Assembly (NCBI RefSeq): GCF_040605455.1
Contig: NZ_JBEXCV010000007.1
Coordinates: 1-64,000 of the forward strand
Length of the DNA: 64,000 nt
Source of the DNA: Embleya sp040605455
GTDB lineage: Bacteria; Actinomycetota; Actinomycetes; Streptomycetales; Streptomycetaceae
Direction of reading: 5' to 3'
Shown: positions 42,208-51,227 of the stretch, piece after piece
How positions within the stretch are numbered: the stretch's first letter is position 1
How the letters are laid out: each line of letters starts with the position of its first letter
Position numbers and translations under genes: made by a program
The notes under the pieces: generated by a model
The model's database searches: none
Told to the model about the DNA's origin: nothing
Seen by the model: the letters and a program-made list of their open reading frames with translations, nothing else

Positions 42208-42615
42208 ACCGGTTCCGCGCGGGTGAGCCGGCCGGATCCCGCCGTGTGGGCCGGCCCGGCGGGGGAAGGCACCGGCCGGGAATTCGGAATCCCGTTACCA
42301 TGGGTTCCCCAGTCGGCAGTACCGCTGATCCCGTATCGTTTCGGGACTTGAAGCGAGGATGCACCACATTTCATCTGCACTTCGGCGCGGGCTCACGCCC
42401 GGGCGCCACGTGAGGGGACTGCCGAGGATGATCGTCGAGTCCCCGGCCACAACCCTGACGCCCGAATCGGCGTGCCTTTGTGGCCGGTCGATCGTTGGAA
42501 CCGTCGTGCTCCCCCGCCCCCGTGGTGCTTTCCGCTCTGCCCGGTTCGCGGCGGACTCCATCGCCCCAGTTCGGCGGCCCCGGGCGGGCCGCCCCGACGC
42601 GCAGGGTGAGGAGCG
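42208..42615. other. Gene-free leader region between two kinase genes
   Basis: About 400 bases. A small open frame (42359-42619) has no family signal and is Arg/Pro-rich. The stretch 42290-42440 is relatively AT-rich and may hold the promoter of the second kinase gene; GGTGAGGAG just before ATG 42616 is its ribosome-binding site. I see no riboswitch I can name. Confidence 0.4.
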
Positions 42616-44202
42616 ATGACCCCGCCGCAGGGACCGGACGACCGCGAGGCGTCCGGCACACAGGTGAAGACGGTCGGATCCGGCCGCTACGAACTCGGTC
42701 GCCAGCTCGGTCGCGGTGGCATGGCCGAGGTGCTGATGGCACACGACGTACGGCTGGGCCGCACCGTCGCGGTCAAGACGCTGCGCCCGGACCTCGCGCA
42801 GGACCCGGTGGCCCGCTCGCGGTTCGGCCGCGAGGCGCAGAACGCGGCATCGCTCAACCACCCCGCGATCGTGTCGGTCTACGACACGGGCGAGGACCGG
42901 GTCGGCGACGAGCTGGTGCCGTTCATCGTGATGGAGTGCGTCGAGGGCCGGACGGTGCGGGAACTGCTCAGCGAGGGCAACCCGATACCGCTGGAACAGG
43001 CGCTTCGGGTCACCGAGGGCATCCTGGAGGCGCTCGAGTACAGCCACCGGAACGGCATCATCCACCGCGACATCAAGCCCGCGAACGTGATCATCACCAA
43101 CTCGGGCGCGGTCAAGGTAATGGACTTCGGCATCGCCCGCGCGATGCACAGCGCGGCGACCACGATGACCCAGACCGGCATGGTCATGGGCACGCCGCAG
43201 TACCTGTCGCCGGAGCAGGCCTTGGGCCGCACCGTGGACGCGCGCAGCGACCTGTACTCCAGCGGTTGCCTGCTCTACGAACTGCTCGCGCTGCGCCCGC
43301 CGTTCAACGGTGACACTCCGCTGTCGGTGGTGTACCAGCACGTCCAGGACGACCCGCGGCCGCCGTCGATGATGGATCCGCGGGTGCCTCCGCATCTGGA
43401 CGCGATCGCGTTGAAGGCGCTGGCGAAGAACCCCGACGACCGGTACCAGACCGCCGACGAGATGCGGATGGACATCCGCCGTGCGCTGGCCGGCCAGCAG
43501 GTCTCGGTCGCGGTTCCGCCGCGGGTGCCGACCCAGCAGGGGCAACGGCCCGAGTTCGGTTCGTGGAGCCAGGTCGCCGCGGGTACGGCGGCAGCCTCGG
43601 CGCACACCGGCTCGACCGAGGCCACCGCGGCGATGCCGCCGCTCGCGGGTCGCACCGGCACCGGGGCGGCGGTGCCCGGGCAGGCCGCCAACGACGGCGG
43701 CACCGGGCCGCTGCCGATCCTGCCGCAGGAGCCGCCGCCCAAGCGCAGGATGCCGCTCTACCTGGTGGCCGCGCTCGCGGTGATCCTGGTGGTGGTCGGG
43801 GCGGTGTTCCTGGTCAAGGGGATGCAGGGGAACAGTGACAGTCCGGCGACGCAGCCGAAGCCTCCCGCCGTGACGCCGAGCGGCAACGATGGCGCGCAGC
43901 TGGGCACGAGCAACCAGCCCAGTCCGGGCGGCAAGGCGACGTCCGGCACCACCCCGTCCAACCCGACGCAGACGTGGCGTGGGGCAACGGCGCCCAGCAA
44001 CACGCGGGATCCGGGCGGGACCACTTCGGGCCACTCGCAGGCGCCGTCCTCGCCCCCGCCGACCAAGCCGTCCGAGACGTCGCGACCGACCACGTCGGCC
44101 GGCACGCCGTCGGGTTCGACCAAGGGCGGCGGCGAGACGAAGCCGCCGGACCCGGTCGGCGGCGGTGCGGGCAATCCGGGCGGCGGCGGCACGACCCCCT
44201 GA
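42616..44202 (+). CDS. Ser/Thr protein kinase, single-pass with low-complexity ectodomain
   Basis: 528 residues. Kinase motifs: LGRGGMAEVLMA, VAVKTL, HRDIKPAN, DFGIARAM, TMTQTGMVMGTPQYLSPEQ. The kinase domain closely resembles that of pknB in this window. After a linker come one transmembrane helix (LYLVAALAVILVVVGAVFLV) and a 130-residue Pro/Thr/Gly/Ser-rich outside tail with no PASTA or other sensor domain. Ends at a perfect hairpin. Confidence 0.92.
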   Translation: MTPPQGPDDREASGTQVKTVGSGRYELGRQLGRGGMAEVLMAHDVRLGRTVAVKTLRPDLAQDPVARSRFGREAQNAASLNHPAIVSVYDTGEDRVGDELVPFIVMECVEGRTVRELLSEGNPIPLEQALRVTEGILEALEYSHRNGIIHRDIKPANVIITNSGAVKVMDFGIARAMHSAATTMTQTGMVMGTPQYLSPEQALGRTVDARSDLYSSGCLLYELLALRPPFNGDTPLSVVYQHVQDDPRPPSMMDPRVPPHLDAIALKALAKNPDDRYQTADEMRMDIRRALAGQQVSVAVPPRVPTQQGQRPEFGSWSQVAAGTAAASAHTGSTEATAAMPPLAGRTGTGAAVPGQAANDGGTGPLPILPQEPPPKRRMPLYLVAALAVILVVVGAVFLVKGMQGNSDSPATQPKPPAVTPSGNDGAQLGTSNQPSPGGKATSGTTPSNPTQTWRGATAPSNTRDPGGTTSGHSQAPSSPPPTKPSETSRPTTSAGTPSGSTKGGGETKPPDPVGGGAGNPGGGGTTP

Positions 44203-44213
44203 TCCGAGATGGC

Positions 44214-44254
44214 GAAACCCGCGTGCGCCACGATCCGTGGCGCACGCGGGTTTC
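44214..44254. terminator. Perfect 19-bp bidirectional hairpin
   Basis: GAAACCCGCGTGCGCCACG (44214-44232), loop ATC, exact complement at 44236-44254 ending GGGTTTC. Between convergent kinase and phosphotransferase genes. Confidence 0.85.
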
Positions 44255-44271
44255 CTCGTACCGGGGCCGGT

Positions 44272-45282
44272 TCAGCCCAGGAACGCCTTCAGGACCTCGT
44301 CGTAGGCCATCGTCCACCACACGATCAGCGCGGCGGAGGCGGGAAACAGCGGGGCACACCGCGGGTCGTGTTCGAGGTAGTGCCGGCTGAGCATCCAGAA
44401 GTCGTTCAGCCGTTCCCACCACAGTCGGTGCACGGCGGCGGCCAGTTGGGTGGGTCCCGGATCGACCACGCCGCGATACCCGGCCACGAAGCCGCGTACC
44501 CGGTCGAGGTCGAGGGTGCCCGAGATCGGGTCGGTGAAGAAGATCAGCGCGGCCCGGACCAGTTCCTCGGTGTCGGGCAGCGCCGCGAGCCGGTCCCAGT
44601 CGATGATCGCCACCGGCTCGTTGCCCCGGTACAGCAGGTTCAGCGGATGGAAGTCGCCGTGCACGTAGCCGGTCCGCGGCGCATCGTGGTCGCGCGGTCG
44701 CCGGTGCGCGTGCCGCAGGAGCATCGCGCGCCGTTCCATCAGGCGCAGTTCGGCGAGCCGGTCGAACGCGTTGGCCTTGGAGCGGGCCCGGATCCGGGTG
44801 AGTAGGCGCTCGATGGTGGCCAACGATTCGTGCGGGTCGGCCGTGGGCACCAGCAGCGGTTGTTGCACGGGAGGGAGCAGCTTCGGCAACGTCACGTGCA
44901 CGCCGCCGAGCAGCGCGCCGACCCGGGTACAGCCCCCGGCGTCGAGTTCGATGCCGCGTCGGTGGATGCCGTCCACCCAGGGATACAGAGCGAACCAGCG
45001 TCCGCGCGAGGTGAGCACGGTGCGCCCGCGCCGGTCGGCCACCGGCGCGATCGCGGGTATCCCGCAGGCGGCGAGCCGCTGGGTGATGTGGTGCTGGAAG
45101 CGGATGGTGTCGGGTCGTTGGTCCAGATAGTGCTTGAGAAACCAGCGTCCCCTGGTGGTGACGACCTCGTAACCTCGGTTGAGGAGGCCCTCGGCGATGG
45201 GCCGGAACGAGAGAGCCTTGCCGACCCGGTAACGGTCGATCGTCACAGCCAGTGGGGACCCTGGCCGGGAGGGGGTGTACAC
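44272..45282 (-). CDS. Phosphotransferase (APH/homoserine kinase type II family)
   Basis: 336 residues: kinase-like fold with LKHYLDQRPD, catalytic VHGDFHPLNLLY and metal-binding IIDWDRLA. Probably phosphorylates a small molecule or sugar. The first start is GTG 45282 without a clear ribosome-binding site; GTG 45246 begins VTIDRYRVG and is also plausible. It is complete, unlike the APH remnant at the window start. Confidence 0.85.
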   Translation of the reverse strand: MYTPSRPGSPLAVTIDRYRVGKALSFRPIAEGLLNRGYEVVTTRGRWFLKHYLDQRPDTIRFQHHITQRLAACGIPAIAPVADRRGRTVLTSRGRWFALYPWVDGIHRRGIELDAGGCTRVGALLGGVHVTLPKLLPPVQQPLLVPTADPHESLATIERLLTRIRARSKANAFDRLAELRLMERRAMLLRHAHRRPRDHDAPRTGYVHGDFHPLNLLYRGNEPVAIIDWDRLAALPDTEELVRAALIFFTDPISGTLDLDRVRGFVAGYRGVVDPGPTQLAAAVHRLWWERLNDFWMLSRHYLEHDPRCAPLFPASAALIVWWTMAYDEVLKAFLG

Positions 45283-45417
45283 GGCGTCAATCTATGTCAC
45301 GGAAAGCTATGGAATAACTACTCTGTGCAACCTTCACGCGTAAGCGTGTCTTTGATGTCACGCGTTCGGGGAGGCGGCTGGTGCGTACACCGAAACCGAC
45401 CGGCGCCGGGGCTCGGC

Positions 45418-46221
45418 TCAGCCGAACAACTTCTCCAGCACCTGGGCGACGCCGTCCTCCTGATTGCTCCCGGTATGCCGGGCCACCGCGGCCAGTACGT
45501 CGGGGTGCGCGTTGGCCACCGCGTACGCCTGTCCGGCCCAGGCCAACAGTGGCAGATCGTTGGGCATATCGCCGAACGCCACCACGTCCTCGGTGCGGAT
45601 CCCGCGCTGCGCGCAGAACCAGGCCAGGGTACTGGCCTTGCTGATCCCCAGTGCGCTGATCTCCACCAGTGCGATCGCCGACGAGTGGGTGAACTCCGCG
45701 TACGCACCGGCCCGGTCGCGGGCCAGCGCGAGGAACACGTCCGGGTCCAGGGTGTGGTGCCGGGCGAGCAGCTTGAGCACCGGCCCGGTCAGCAGTTCCT
45801 CGACCGGGCCGACCGCGTGCACGATCGACACGTCGCGCTCCAGCGCGGGGTAGTCCGGCTCGTGCATGAAGCCCGTCTCGGTCTCCACCGCGAAGGACAC
45901 GTCCGGCACCGCCTCGCGGAGCAGCCGGGTGACCTTGCGGGCGGCGGTCACATCCATCGTGTGGGTGCCCACCACCTGCTCGGCGCGCAGGTCGTACACC
46001 ACCGCCCCGTTGCCGCAGATGGCCAGGCCGTGGTGGCCGGTGACCTCGGCGACGCGACTCATCCAGCGCGGCGGACGGCCGGTCACGAAGACCACCTCCG
46101 CGCCGGCGGACTCGACGAGCTCCAGCGCGGCGAGGGTGCGTTCGGAGATGGACCCGTCGTCGCGCACGATGGTGCCGTCGAGGTCGGTGGCCACTAGGCG
46201 TGGGCGATTCGTGATCGTCAC
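45418..46221 (-). CDS. Cof-type HAD-superfamily phosphatase
   Basis: 267 residues. HAD motif I VATDLDGTIV, motif II FVTGRP, Lys in LGISKAS, motif IV VAFGDMPNDLPLL, with a C2-type cap between. Hydrolyses phosphate esters such as sugar phosphates or FMN. A clear paralogue of the HAD gene at 53368-54165: same length, same GDMPND, same layout. Confidence 0.92.
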   Translation of the reverse strand: MTITNRPRLVATDLDGTIVRDDGSISERTLAALELVESAGAEVVFVTGRPPRWMSRVAEVTGHHGLAICGNGAVVYDLRAEQVVGTHTMDVTAARKVTRLLREAVPDVSFAVETETGFMHEPDYPALERDVSIVHAVGPVEELLTGPVLKLLARHHTLDPDVFLALARDRAGAYAEFTHSSAIALVEISALGISKASTLAWFCAQRGIRTEDVVAFGDMPNDLPLLAWAGQAYAVANAHPDVLAAVARHTGSNQEDGVAQVLEKLFG

Positions 46222-46262
46222 GGGTACATCCTCGCTCAGAAACGATCCGCCGAATCCGCGGG

Positions 46263-46288
46263 GCCGGCCGAGTGCTCGGGCGGCCGGC
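46263..46288 (-). terminator. Hairpin after the LLM oxidoreductase gene
   Basis: GCCGGCCG (46263-46270) with CGGCCGGC (46281-46288), 10-base loop. Confidence 0.5.
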
Positions 46289-46305
46289 GCGCCGGGCCGG
46301 ATCGT

Positions 46306-47193
46306 TCAGTCGAGTTGGCTCAGCCCCTCGGTCGCGATGCGTTCGAAGACGGCCTGGTCGGCGTCGAAGATCGAGTCGGGCACCGGCCAGTGCAGCACCA
46401 GTTCGGTGATACCCACCTCGCGGTAGCGGCCCGCGTAGTCGACGAACGCGTCCACCGAATCCAGCGGTCGCTCCAGGGTCGAGCCCTGGAGCAGGACCTT
46501 CTCCAACTCGTCGGGCTTGCGGCCCTCGTCCGCGCAGACGTCGGAGAGCCGGTCGAGCTGCTCGGCGATCACGGCCGGGCAGTCCCGGGCCGGGATGCCC
46601 GTGGGATCGCGGGGGTCGCCGTAGGTGATCCAGCCCTCACCGTGCCGTGCGGTCAGGCGCATGCCCCGGGGCCCGGTCGCGGCGATGTACATCGGCATCC
46701 GGGGCTGCTGCCGGCTGCTCGGAATCATCCGGACGTCGTGCGCGGTGTAGTAGGTGCCCTCCTGGGTCACCGCGGGTTCGGTGAGCAGCCGATCCAGCAG
46801 CGGGACGAACTCGGCGAGCCGGTCGGCACGCTCGCGTGGGGACCACGGCTGCCGGCCCAGGGCGGTGGCGTCGAAGCCGGTGCCGCCGGCGCCGATGCCC
46901 GCGATCAACCGACCACCGGAGATGTCGTCGATGGCCGCGAGGTCCTTGGCCAGGGTGACCGGGTGCCGGAAGTTCGGCGAGGTGACCATCGTGCCCAGGC
47001 GCAGCCGCTCGGTGGCCGTCGCGGCGGCGGTGAGGGTGGGCACCGCCCCGAACCACGGAAGCTCTCGGAAGCTGCGCCAGGACAGGTGGTCGTAGGTGTA
47101 CGCGGCGTGAAACCCGAGGTCTTCGGCGTGACGCCACACCTTGCGGCCCTCGGTCCAGCGGTGGATCGGCAGGATGACAGTGCTCAAACGCAT
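46306..47193 (-). CDS. LLM-class F420-dependent oxidoreductase
   Basis: 295 residues, luciferase-like TIM-barrel. AAYTYDHLSWR, LGTMVTSPNFRHPVTLAKDL, GGRLIAGIGAGGTGFDATALG are typical of F420-dependent members. Substrate unknown. Separated from the TetR gene by 60 bases on the same strand, so possibly co-transcribed with it. Confidence 0.9.
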   Translation of the reverse strand: MRLSTVILPIHRWTEGRKVWRHAEDLGFHAAYTYDHLSWRSFRELPWFGAVPTLTAAATATERLRLGTMVTSPNFRHPVTLAKDLAAIDDISGGRLIAGIGAGGTGFDATALGRQPWSPRERADRLAEFVPLLDRLLTEPAVTQEGTYYTAHDVRMIPSSRQQPRMPMYIAATGPRGMRLTARHGEGWITYGDPRDPTGIPARDCPAVIAEQLDRLSDVCADEGRKPDELEKVLLQGSTLERPLDSVDAFVDYAGRYREVGITELVLHWPVPDSIFDADQAVFERIATEGLSQLD

Positions 47194-47253
47194 CGGTCGA
47201 CCATACGTCCCCGGGTGTGCCGACCCTGCGGACGGGCCGTCGCCGCGGCTCGG

Positions 47254-47925
47254 TCAGCGCACGTATGCTCCCGCCCGGGCCGCTGCGGCGGCGGCCGACG
47301 CGGCGTGCTCCGCGCTCGCCTCGTCCAGCGGGTCGCCGCTCGCCAGCAGCCGGTAGTACAGCGGTGCCGACACCGCCCGGATCACCTCGTGCGGGTCCGT
47401 GCCCGCCGGTGCCTCGCCCCGGGCGATCGCGGCCTCGACGCACGGTGCCCATTCCTTGATCCGGGTCGCGTAGAACGAGTGCAGCGCGTCGGAGGTGCGG
47501 CTGTCGCAGGTCGCCGCCGCGATCACCGCCTTGAACAGCGCGCCCTGCCGCTCGTCGGTGAGCGTGCGGCGCACCAGGTGCGCGTTGGCCCGCAGGTCGC
47601 CGAGCAGGGATCCGGTCTCGGTGCGCGACACCGAACTCTCGGCCATGTCCACCAGCAGGTCGGCGACGAGCGCGGTGGGGCTGCCCCAGCGCCGGTAGAC
47701 GGTGGTCTTGCCGACCTCTGCGCGCTGCGCGACGTCGGCCAGGTCCAGGCCGGCGAAGCCGCGCTCGGCGAGCGCGTCTCCGGCCGCGCGCAGCACCGCT
47801 TCGCGGACCCGGGCGGTGCGCCCGCCGGGGCGGACCGTGCCGGGGTCGGCCGGGCCGTCGACCGGCTCCGGGGTGTGGCCGGCGGAGCCGGGAGAGGGAT
47901 CGCCGACGAGACCGTCCGACATCAT
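47254..47925 (-). CDS. TetR-family regulator of the adjacent MFS gene
   Basis: 223 residues. A disordered N-terminal 35 residues, HTH REAVLRAAGDALAERGFAG with LADVAQRAEVGKTTVYRRWG, and a C-terminal TetR_C-type domain. Divergent from an MFS exporter with inverted repeats in the 94-base gap, the standard local repressor arrangement. Confidence 0.92.
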   Translation of the reverse strand: MMSDGLVGDPSPGSAGHTPEPVDGPADPGTVRPGGRTARVREAVLRAAGDALAERGFAGLDLADVAQRAEVGKTTVYRRWGSPTALVADLLVDMAESSVSRTETGSLLGDLRANAHLVRRTLTDERQGALFKAVIAAATCDSRTSDALHSFYATRIKEWAPCVEAAIARGEAPAGTDPHEVIRAVSAPLYYRLLASGDPLDEASAEHAASAAAAAARAGAYVR

Positions 47926-47978
47926 AACGGGACTCCTGTTCCATTAAGTCGATCCAGCGTGTACCTTCGGGGCATCTT

Positions 47979-47998
47979 AACGGGAATGTAGACCCGTT
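47979..47998. promoter_or_regulatory. Candidate TetR operator upstream of MFS gene
   Basis: AACGGG (47979-47984) and CCCGTT (47993-47998) form an inverted repeat with 8-base spacer. A second AACGGG with a degenerate partner (CCTGTT) lies near 47929, by the tetR start, so one protein could control both genes. Confidence 0.55.
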
Positions 47999-48019
47999 TG
48001 AGCATCTCGGGAGATTCAC

Positions 48020-49489
48020 ATGTCCACGCTCGAACACGGCACCAGGCCCATCGCGGCCCCATCCGCCGCGCACCCCGCACCGACCGGACACCGGATGACC
48101 GGTCGGCAGAAGCTGATCCTCACCCTGCTCCTCGGCGCCCAGTTCATGATCGCGGTGGACTTCTCGATTCTGAACGTCGCACTGCCCGTGGTCGGCGAGG
48201 GTCTCGGCTTCTCGCTGAACAACCTGCAATGGGTGGCCACCGCGTTCGCGCTGACCGCAGCCGGATTCACGCTGCTGTTCGGCCGGGTCGCGGACCTGTT
48301 CGGCCGCAAGCGACTGTTCCTGGGCGGCATGGCCCTTCTGGGCGCCTCCTCCGCGCTCGGCGGCTTCGCCACATCGCCCGAGATGTTGCTGACCGCCCGG
48401 GTGCTCCAGGGGCTGGCCACCGCGGCGGTGACCCCGGCCGGCCTGTCGCTGCTGACCACCGCGTTCAAGGAGGGCCCGCTGCGGGACAAGGCGCTGGGCC
48501 TGAACGGCGCGCTGATGTCCGCCGGGTTCACCGCGGGCGCGGTGCTGGGCGGCCTGCTCACCGACATGTTGTCGTGGCGCTGGGCCTTCTTCGTCAACGT
48601 GCCCGTGGCCGCGCTGGTGCTGATCCTCGCGCCGTCCGTGATCACCGACGCCCGGCCGACCCACCGGCCCAGGCTCGACGTGCCCGGTGCGATCGCGGTC
48701 ACCGGCGGCCTGCTGGCCCTGGTCTTCGGCCTGACCCAGGCCGGCGCCGAGGGCTGGGGCGAGCCCACCACCCTCGGCTCGCTGGTCGCCGGCGCCGCGC
48801 TCCTGGTCGCCTTTTGGTTCATCGAGCGACGCTCCGCCTCGCCGCTGGTCCCGATCGGCATCATGAAGCGTCGCTCGGTGCTGTGGGGCAACGTCACCGG
48901 CTTGATCGCCTTCGTCACCGAGACCTCGCTGGTCTTCCTGCTCACGCTCTACCTCCAGGAGGTCCTGGACTACTCGCCGCTGGCCACCGGGCTCGCGTTC
49001 GGTGTGCTGGGCATCGGCACGGTCCTCGGCGGCACCCTCGGCGGCCGGGCGGTGGGCCGGTTCGGCACCCGCACCACGATCGTCGCGGGCGGCGTCGTCC
49101 AGGCCCTGGCCACCCTGTCGCTGGTCGCCCTCGGCAGCTCCGGCGGGTGGATCTGGCTGCTGCTCGCGGCGACCTTCGTCGGCGGGGTGGGCAACATGCT
49201 GATGATCGTGGGCTTCATGGTCACCGCGACCTCCGGCCTGCCGGACGCCGAGCAGGGACTGGCCACCGGTCTGGCCACGATGACCCAGCAGGTGGGCATC
49301 ACGATGGGCATCCCGATCATGAGCGCGATCGCCACCGCGCGGATGAGTTCGCTCGGCAGCACCGGACCCGACGCGGTCCTGTCCGGGGTCGCCGTGGCGA
49401 TCCTGGTCGACTCGGCCCTGGTCCTGCTCGGCGCGCTGTTGGCGGGCCTGTTCCTGGCCCCGCGGCGGGCCGGGCGGACGACGACCTGA
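48020..49489 (+). CDS. MFS drug exporter, DHA2 (EmrB/QacA) type, 14 helices
   Basis: 489 residues. Family motifs: MIAVDFSILNVALPVVGEGL (motif D1 region), GRVADLFGRKRLFLGG (motif A), QGLATAAVTPAGLSLL, and SAGFTAGAVLGGLLTDMLSW (motif C, antiporter). Expels toxic compounds using the proton gradient. Paired with its divergent TetR repressor. Confidence 0.93.
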   Translation: MSTLEHGTRPIAAPSAAHPAPTGHRMTGRQKLILTLLLGAQFMIAVDFSILNVALPVVGEGLGFSLNNLQWVATAFALTAAGFTLLFGRVADLFGRKRLFLGGMALLGASSALGGFATSPEMLLTARVLQGLATAAVTPAGLSLLTTAFKEGPLRDKALGLNGALMSAGFTAGAVLGGLLTDMLSWRWAFFVNVPVAALVLILAPSVITDARPTHRPRLDVPGAIAVTGGLLALVFGLTQAGAEGWGEPTTLGSLVAGAALLVAFWFIERRSASPLVPIGIMKRRSVLWGNVTGLIAFVTETSLVFLLTLYLQEVLDYSPLATGLAFGVLGIGTVLGGTLGGRAVGRFGTRTTIVAGGVVQALATLSLVALGSSGGWIWLLLAATFVGGVGNMLMIVGFMVTATSGLPDAEQGLATGLATMTQQVGITMGIPIMSAIATARMSSLGSTGPDAVLSGVAVAILVDSALVLLGALLAGLFLAPRRAGRTTT

Positions 49490-49676
49490 GCGCCGCGGCG
49501 CCGTCCGACGGCGGCTCGGGCCGCCCGCAGCATGCCGGTCGACCGGCCCGGAGCCCGGCTGGACCCCACCTTGCCCGGCCCGAGTCGCCCGCAGTTGCCC
49601 CGAACCGCCGCGATCCGACCCGACCCGCCGCGAGCCGCCGCGATCGACCGGCGCGAGCAGACCGAGGAGATCCGTC

Positions 49677-50495
49677 ATGACCGCGACCCGCACCACCCTC
49701 GACGCCCTGCCGCCGTCGAGCACCATTCCCGGTGCCGATCACGACGTCCCGATCCGGATCTTCGCCGGCGGCCCCGGTTCGGCCGGCCTCCTGGTCTGGG
49801 CGCACGGCGGGAGTTGGCGCTCGGGGGCCACCGCCGACTGGGCGCCCGCGCTGGCCCACCTGGCCCGGATCGGCTCGACGACGGTGATCGGCGTCGACTA
49901 CCGGTTGGCCCCCGAACACCCGCACCCCGTCGCCCTGCTCGACGTGCTCACCGTCCTGGACTGGGCCCGGGACCGGGCCGGCGCCGAGCCGACCTCGGTC
50001 GGTGGGGACAGCGCGGGCGCCACCATCGCCGCGTGCGCCGCACTGGCCCGGCGCGACCCGGACCGCCCGCTCACCGCGCAGGTGCTCGCCTACCCGCCGA
50101 TCGACCCGGACCGCCGGGCCGCGTCCTACCGCGGCCGACCGGGGGCCTTCCCGTCCCGGGCCGCGCTGGGCTCGGCCTGGCGGGCGTACCGGGGGCAGGA
50201 GCCGATCCACCCGGCCGCCGTCGGCGCGCGAGCGCTGTACAGCACCCCGCACGAGGCCGCCGACCTCGCCGGGGCCGCCCCCGCGATCCTCGCGGTGGGC
50301 TCGCTCGACCCGGTCGTGGACGACGTCCGCGGCTACGCCCGACGACTGCGCGCCGCCGGCGTCCCGGTCGAGCTGCACGAACCCGTCGGCACCGGGCACG
50401 GCGCCTTCCTGACCGACCCGACCTTCCGGCACCGCCTGGGCACCGCGTACGCGGCGGCCCAGCGCGACGCCCGACCCGTACGGAGGATTCGATGA
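49677..50495 (+). CDS. Alpha/beta hydrolase, HSL/carboxylesterase type
   Basis: 272 residues. Oxyanion-hole HGGSW, nucleophile elbow GGDSAGAT, acid in GSLDPVVDD, and His in GTGHGAF; YRLAPEHPHPVAL is typical of hormone-sensitive-lipase-like esterases. It could inactivate or activate an ester substrate handled by the exporter next to it (inference). Overlaps the next gene by four bases. Confidence 0.9.
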   Translation: MTATRTTLDALPPSSTIPGADHDVPIRIFAGGPGSAGLLVWAHGGSWRSGATADWAPALAHLARIGSTTVIGVDYRLAPEHPHPVALLDVLTVLDWARDRAGAEPTSVGGDSAGATIAACAALARRDPDRPLTAQVLAYPPIDPDRRAASYRGRPGAFPSRAALGSAWRAYRGQEPIHPAAVGARALYSTPHEAADLAGAAPAILAVGSLDPVVDDVRGYARRLRAAGVPVELHEPVGTGHGAFLTDPTFRHRLGTAYAAAQRDARPVRRIR

Positions 50496-51085
50496 ACACC
50501 ACCGCTCTGCTGCGGCACTTCGCGGACCTGCGCGACGGCACCCACGGCGACGCGGTCTCGCGCCCGGACAAGGAAGGACTGTTCCGCACGGCCGTCGCAC
50601 TGCTCGACCCGCACGCCCGTCGGGCGCTCGTGGAGCTGGACACCGATCTGCTGCTGGGCACCGGCGAGTACACCGCCACCGGCGTGCGACGCGCTCGGGA
50701 CGGCGGTCTGGAGGCTGTCTGGGCGCTGTCCTGGCCGCAACAGCGCGCGGCGGGCGTCGCGCCGATCGTCCTGCGGGCGTTCTACGGCGCCGGTTTCCAC
50801 CACCCGCACCTGCGCGGCGGCACGGTCGGCGAATGGCCGCTGAACGTGTTCACGCCCGAGCAGGCCGCTGAGGAACTGCCCACGCTGCGCGCGATCGCCG
50901 CCGCCGACCTGCACAACCTGGTCTTCCTGCGGGACTTCCGGATCATTCCGGCGACGACCGCTCCCGCGACGGGGAGCGCTGCGGGCGCCTCGAATGCCTC
51001 GGGCCCTTCGAACACCTTGGACGCCTCGAAAGACGCGGGTGCCTCGGGCGCCTCGGACACCGCGAGCACCGAGATCGGAGGCTGA
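50492..51085 (+). CDS. Hypothetical protein with Ser/Ala/Asp-rich tail
   Basis: 197 residues. Residues 1-150 look globular (LRHFADLRDGTHGD, EAVWALSWPQQRAAGV, TVGEWPLNVFTPEQAAEELP); I do not recognise the fold. The last 45 residues are a degenerate Ala-Ser repeat (ASNASGPSN, ASGASDTAS). ATG 50492 follows CGGAGGA and overlaps the hydrolase gene's stop, so the two are coupled. Confidence 0.7.
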   Translation: MNTTALLRHFADLRDGTHGDAVSRPDKEGLFRTAVALLDPHARRALVELDTDLLLGTGEYTATGVRRARDGGLEAVWALSWPQQRAAGVAPIVLRAFYGAGFHHPHLRGGTVGEWPLNVFTPEQAAEELPTLRAIAAADLHNLVFLRDFRIIPATTAPATGSAAGASNASGPSNTLDASKDAGASGASDTASTEIGG

Positions 51086-51182
51086 TCATGATCATGTCCG
51101 TCCGCCTTTTTGTCCCGGACCGGGAGCGGTCGCCGATCCCCGCCGACGCCGGCTTTGCGCCCGCCTCGCATGCACTATGCAG

Positions 51183-51192
51183 CTACTTGTAG
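51183..51192. promoter_or_regulatory. Candidate FadR/GntR operator
   Basis: CTAC-TT-GTAG, a short palindrome in an AT-richer patch 36 bases before the FadR-type regulator's start. Weak but correctly placed for autoregulation. Confidence 0.35.
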
Positions 51193-51227
51193 GATGATTG
51201 GGCAACCCCACGAATCCGGGAGAGTCC

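Noticed and set aside
42359..42619. Possible 86-residue leader gene before the second kinase
   Set aside because: No family motif, Arg/Pro-rich, and it overlaps the kinase's ribosome-binding site; more likely untranslated leader.
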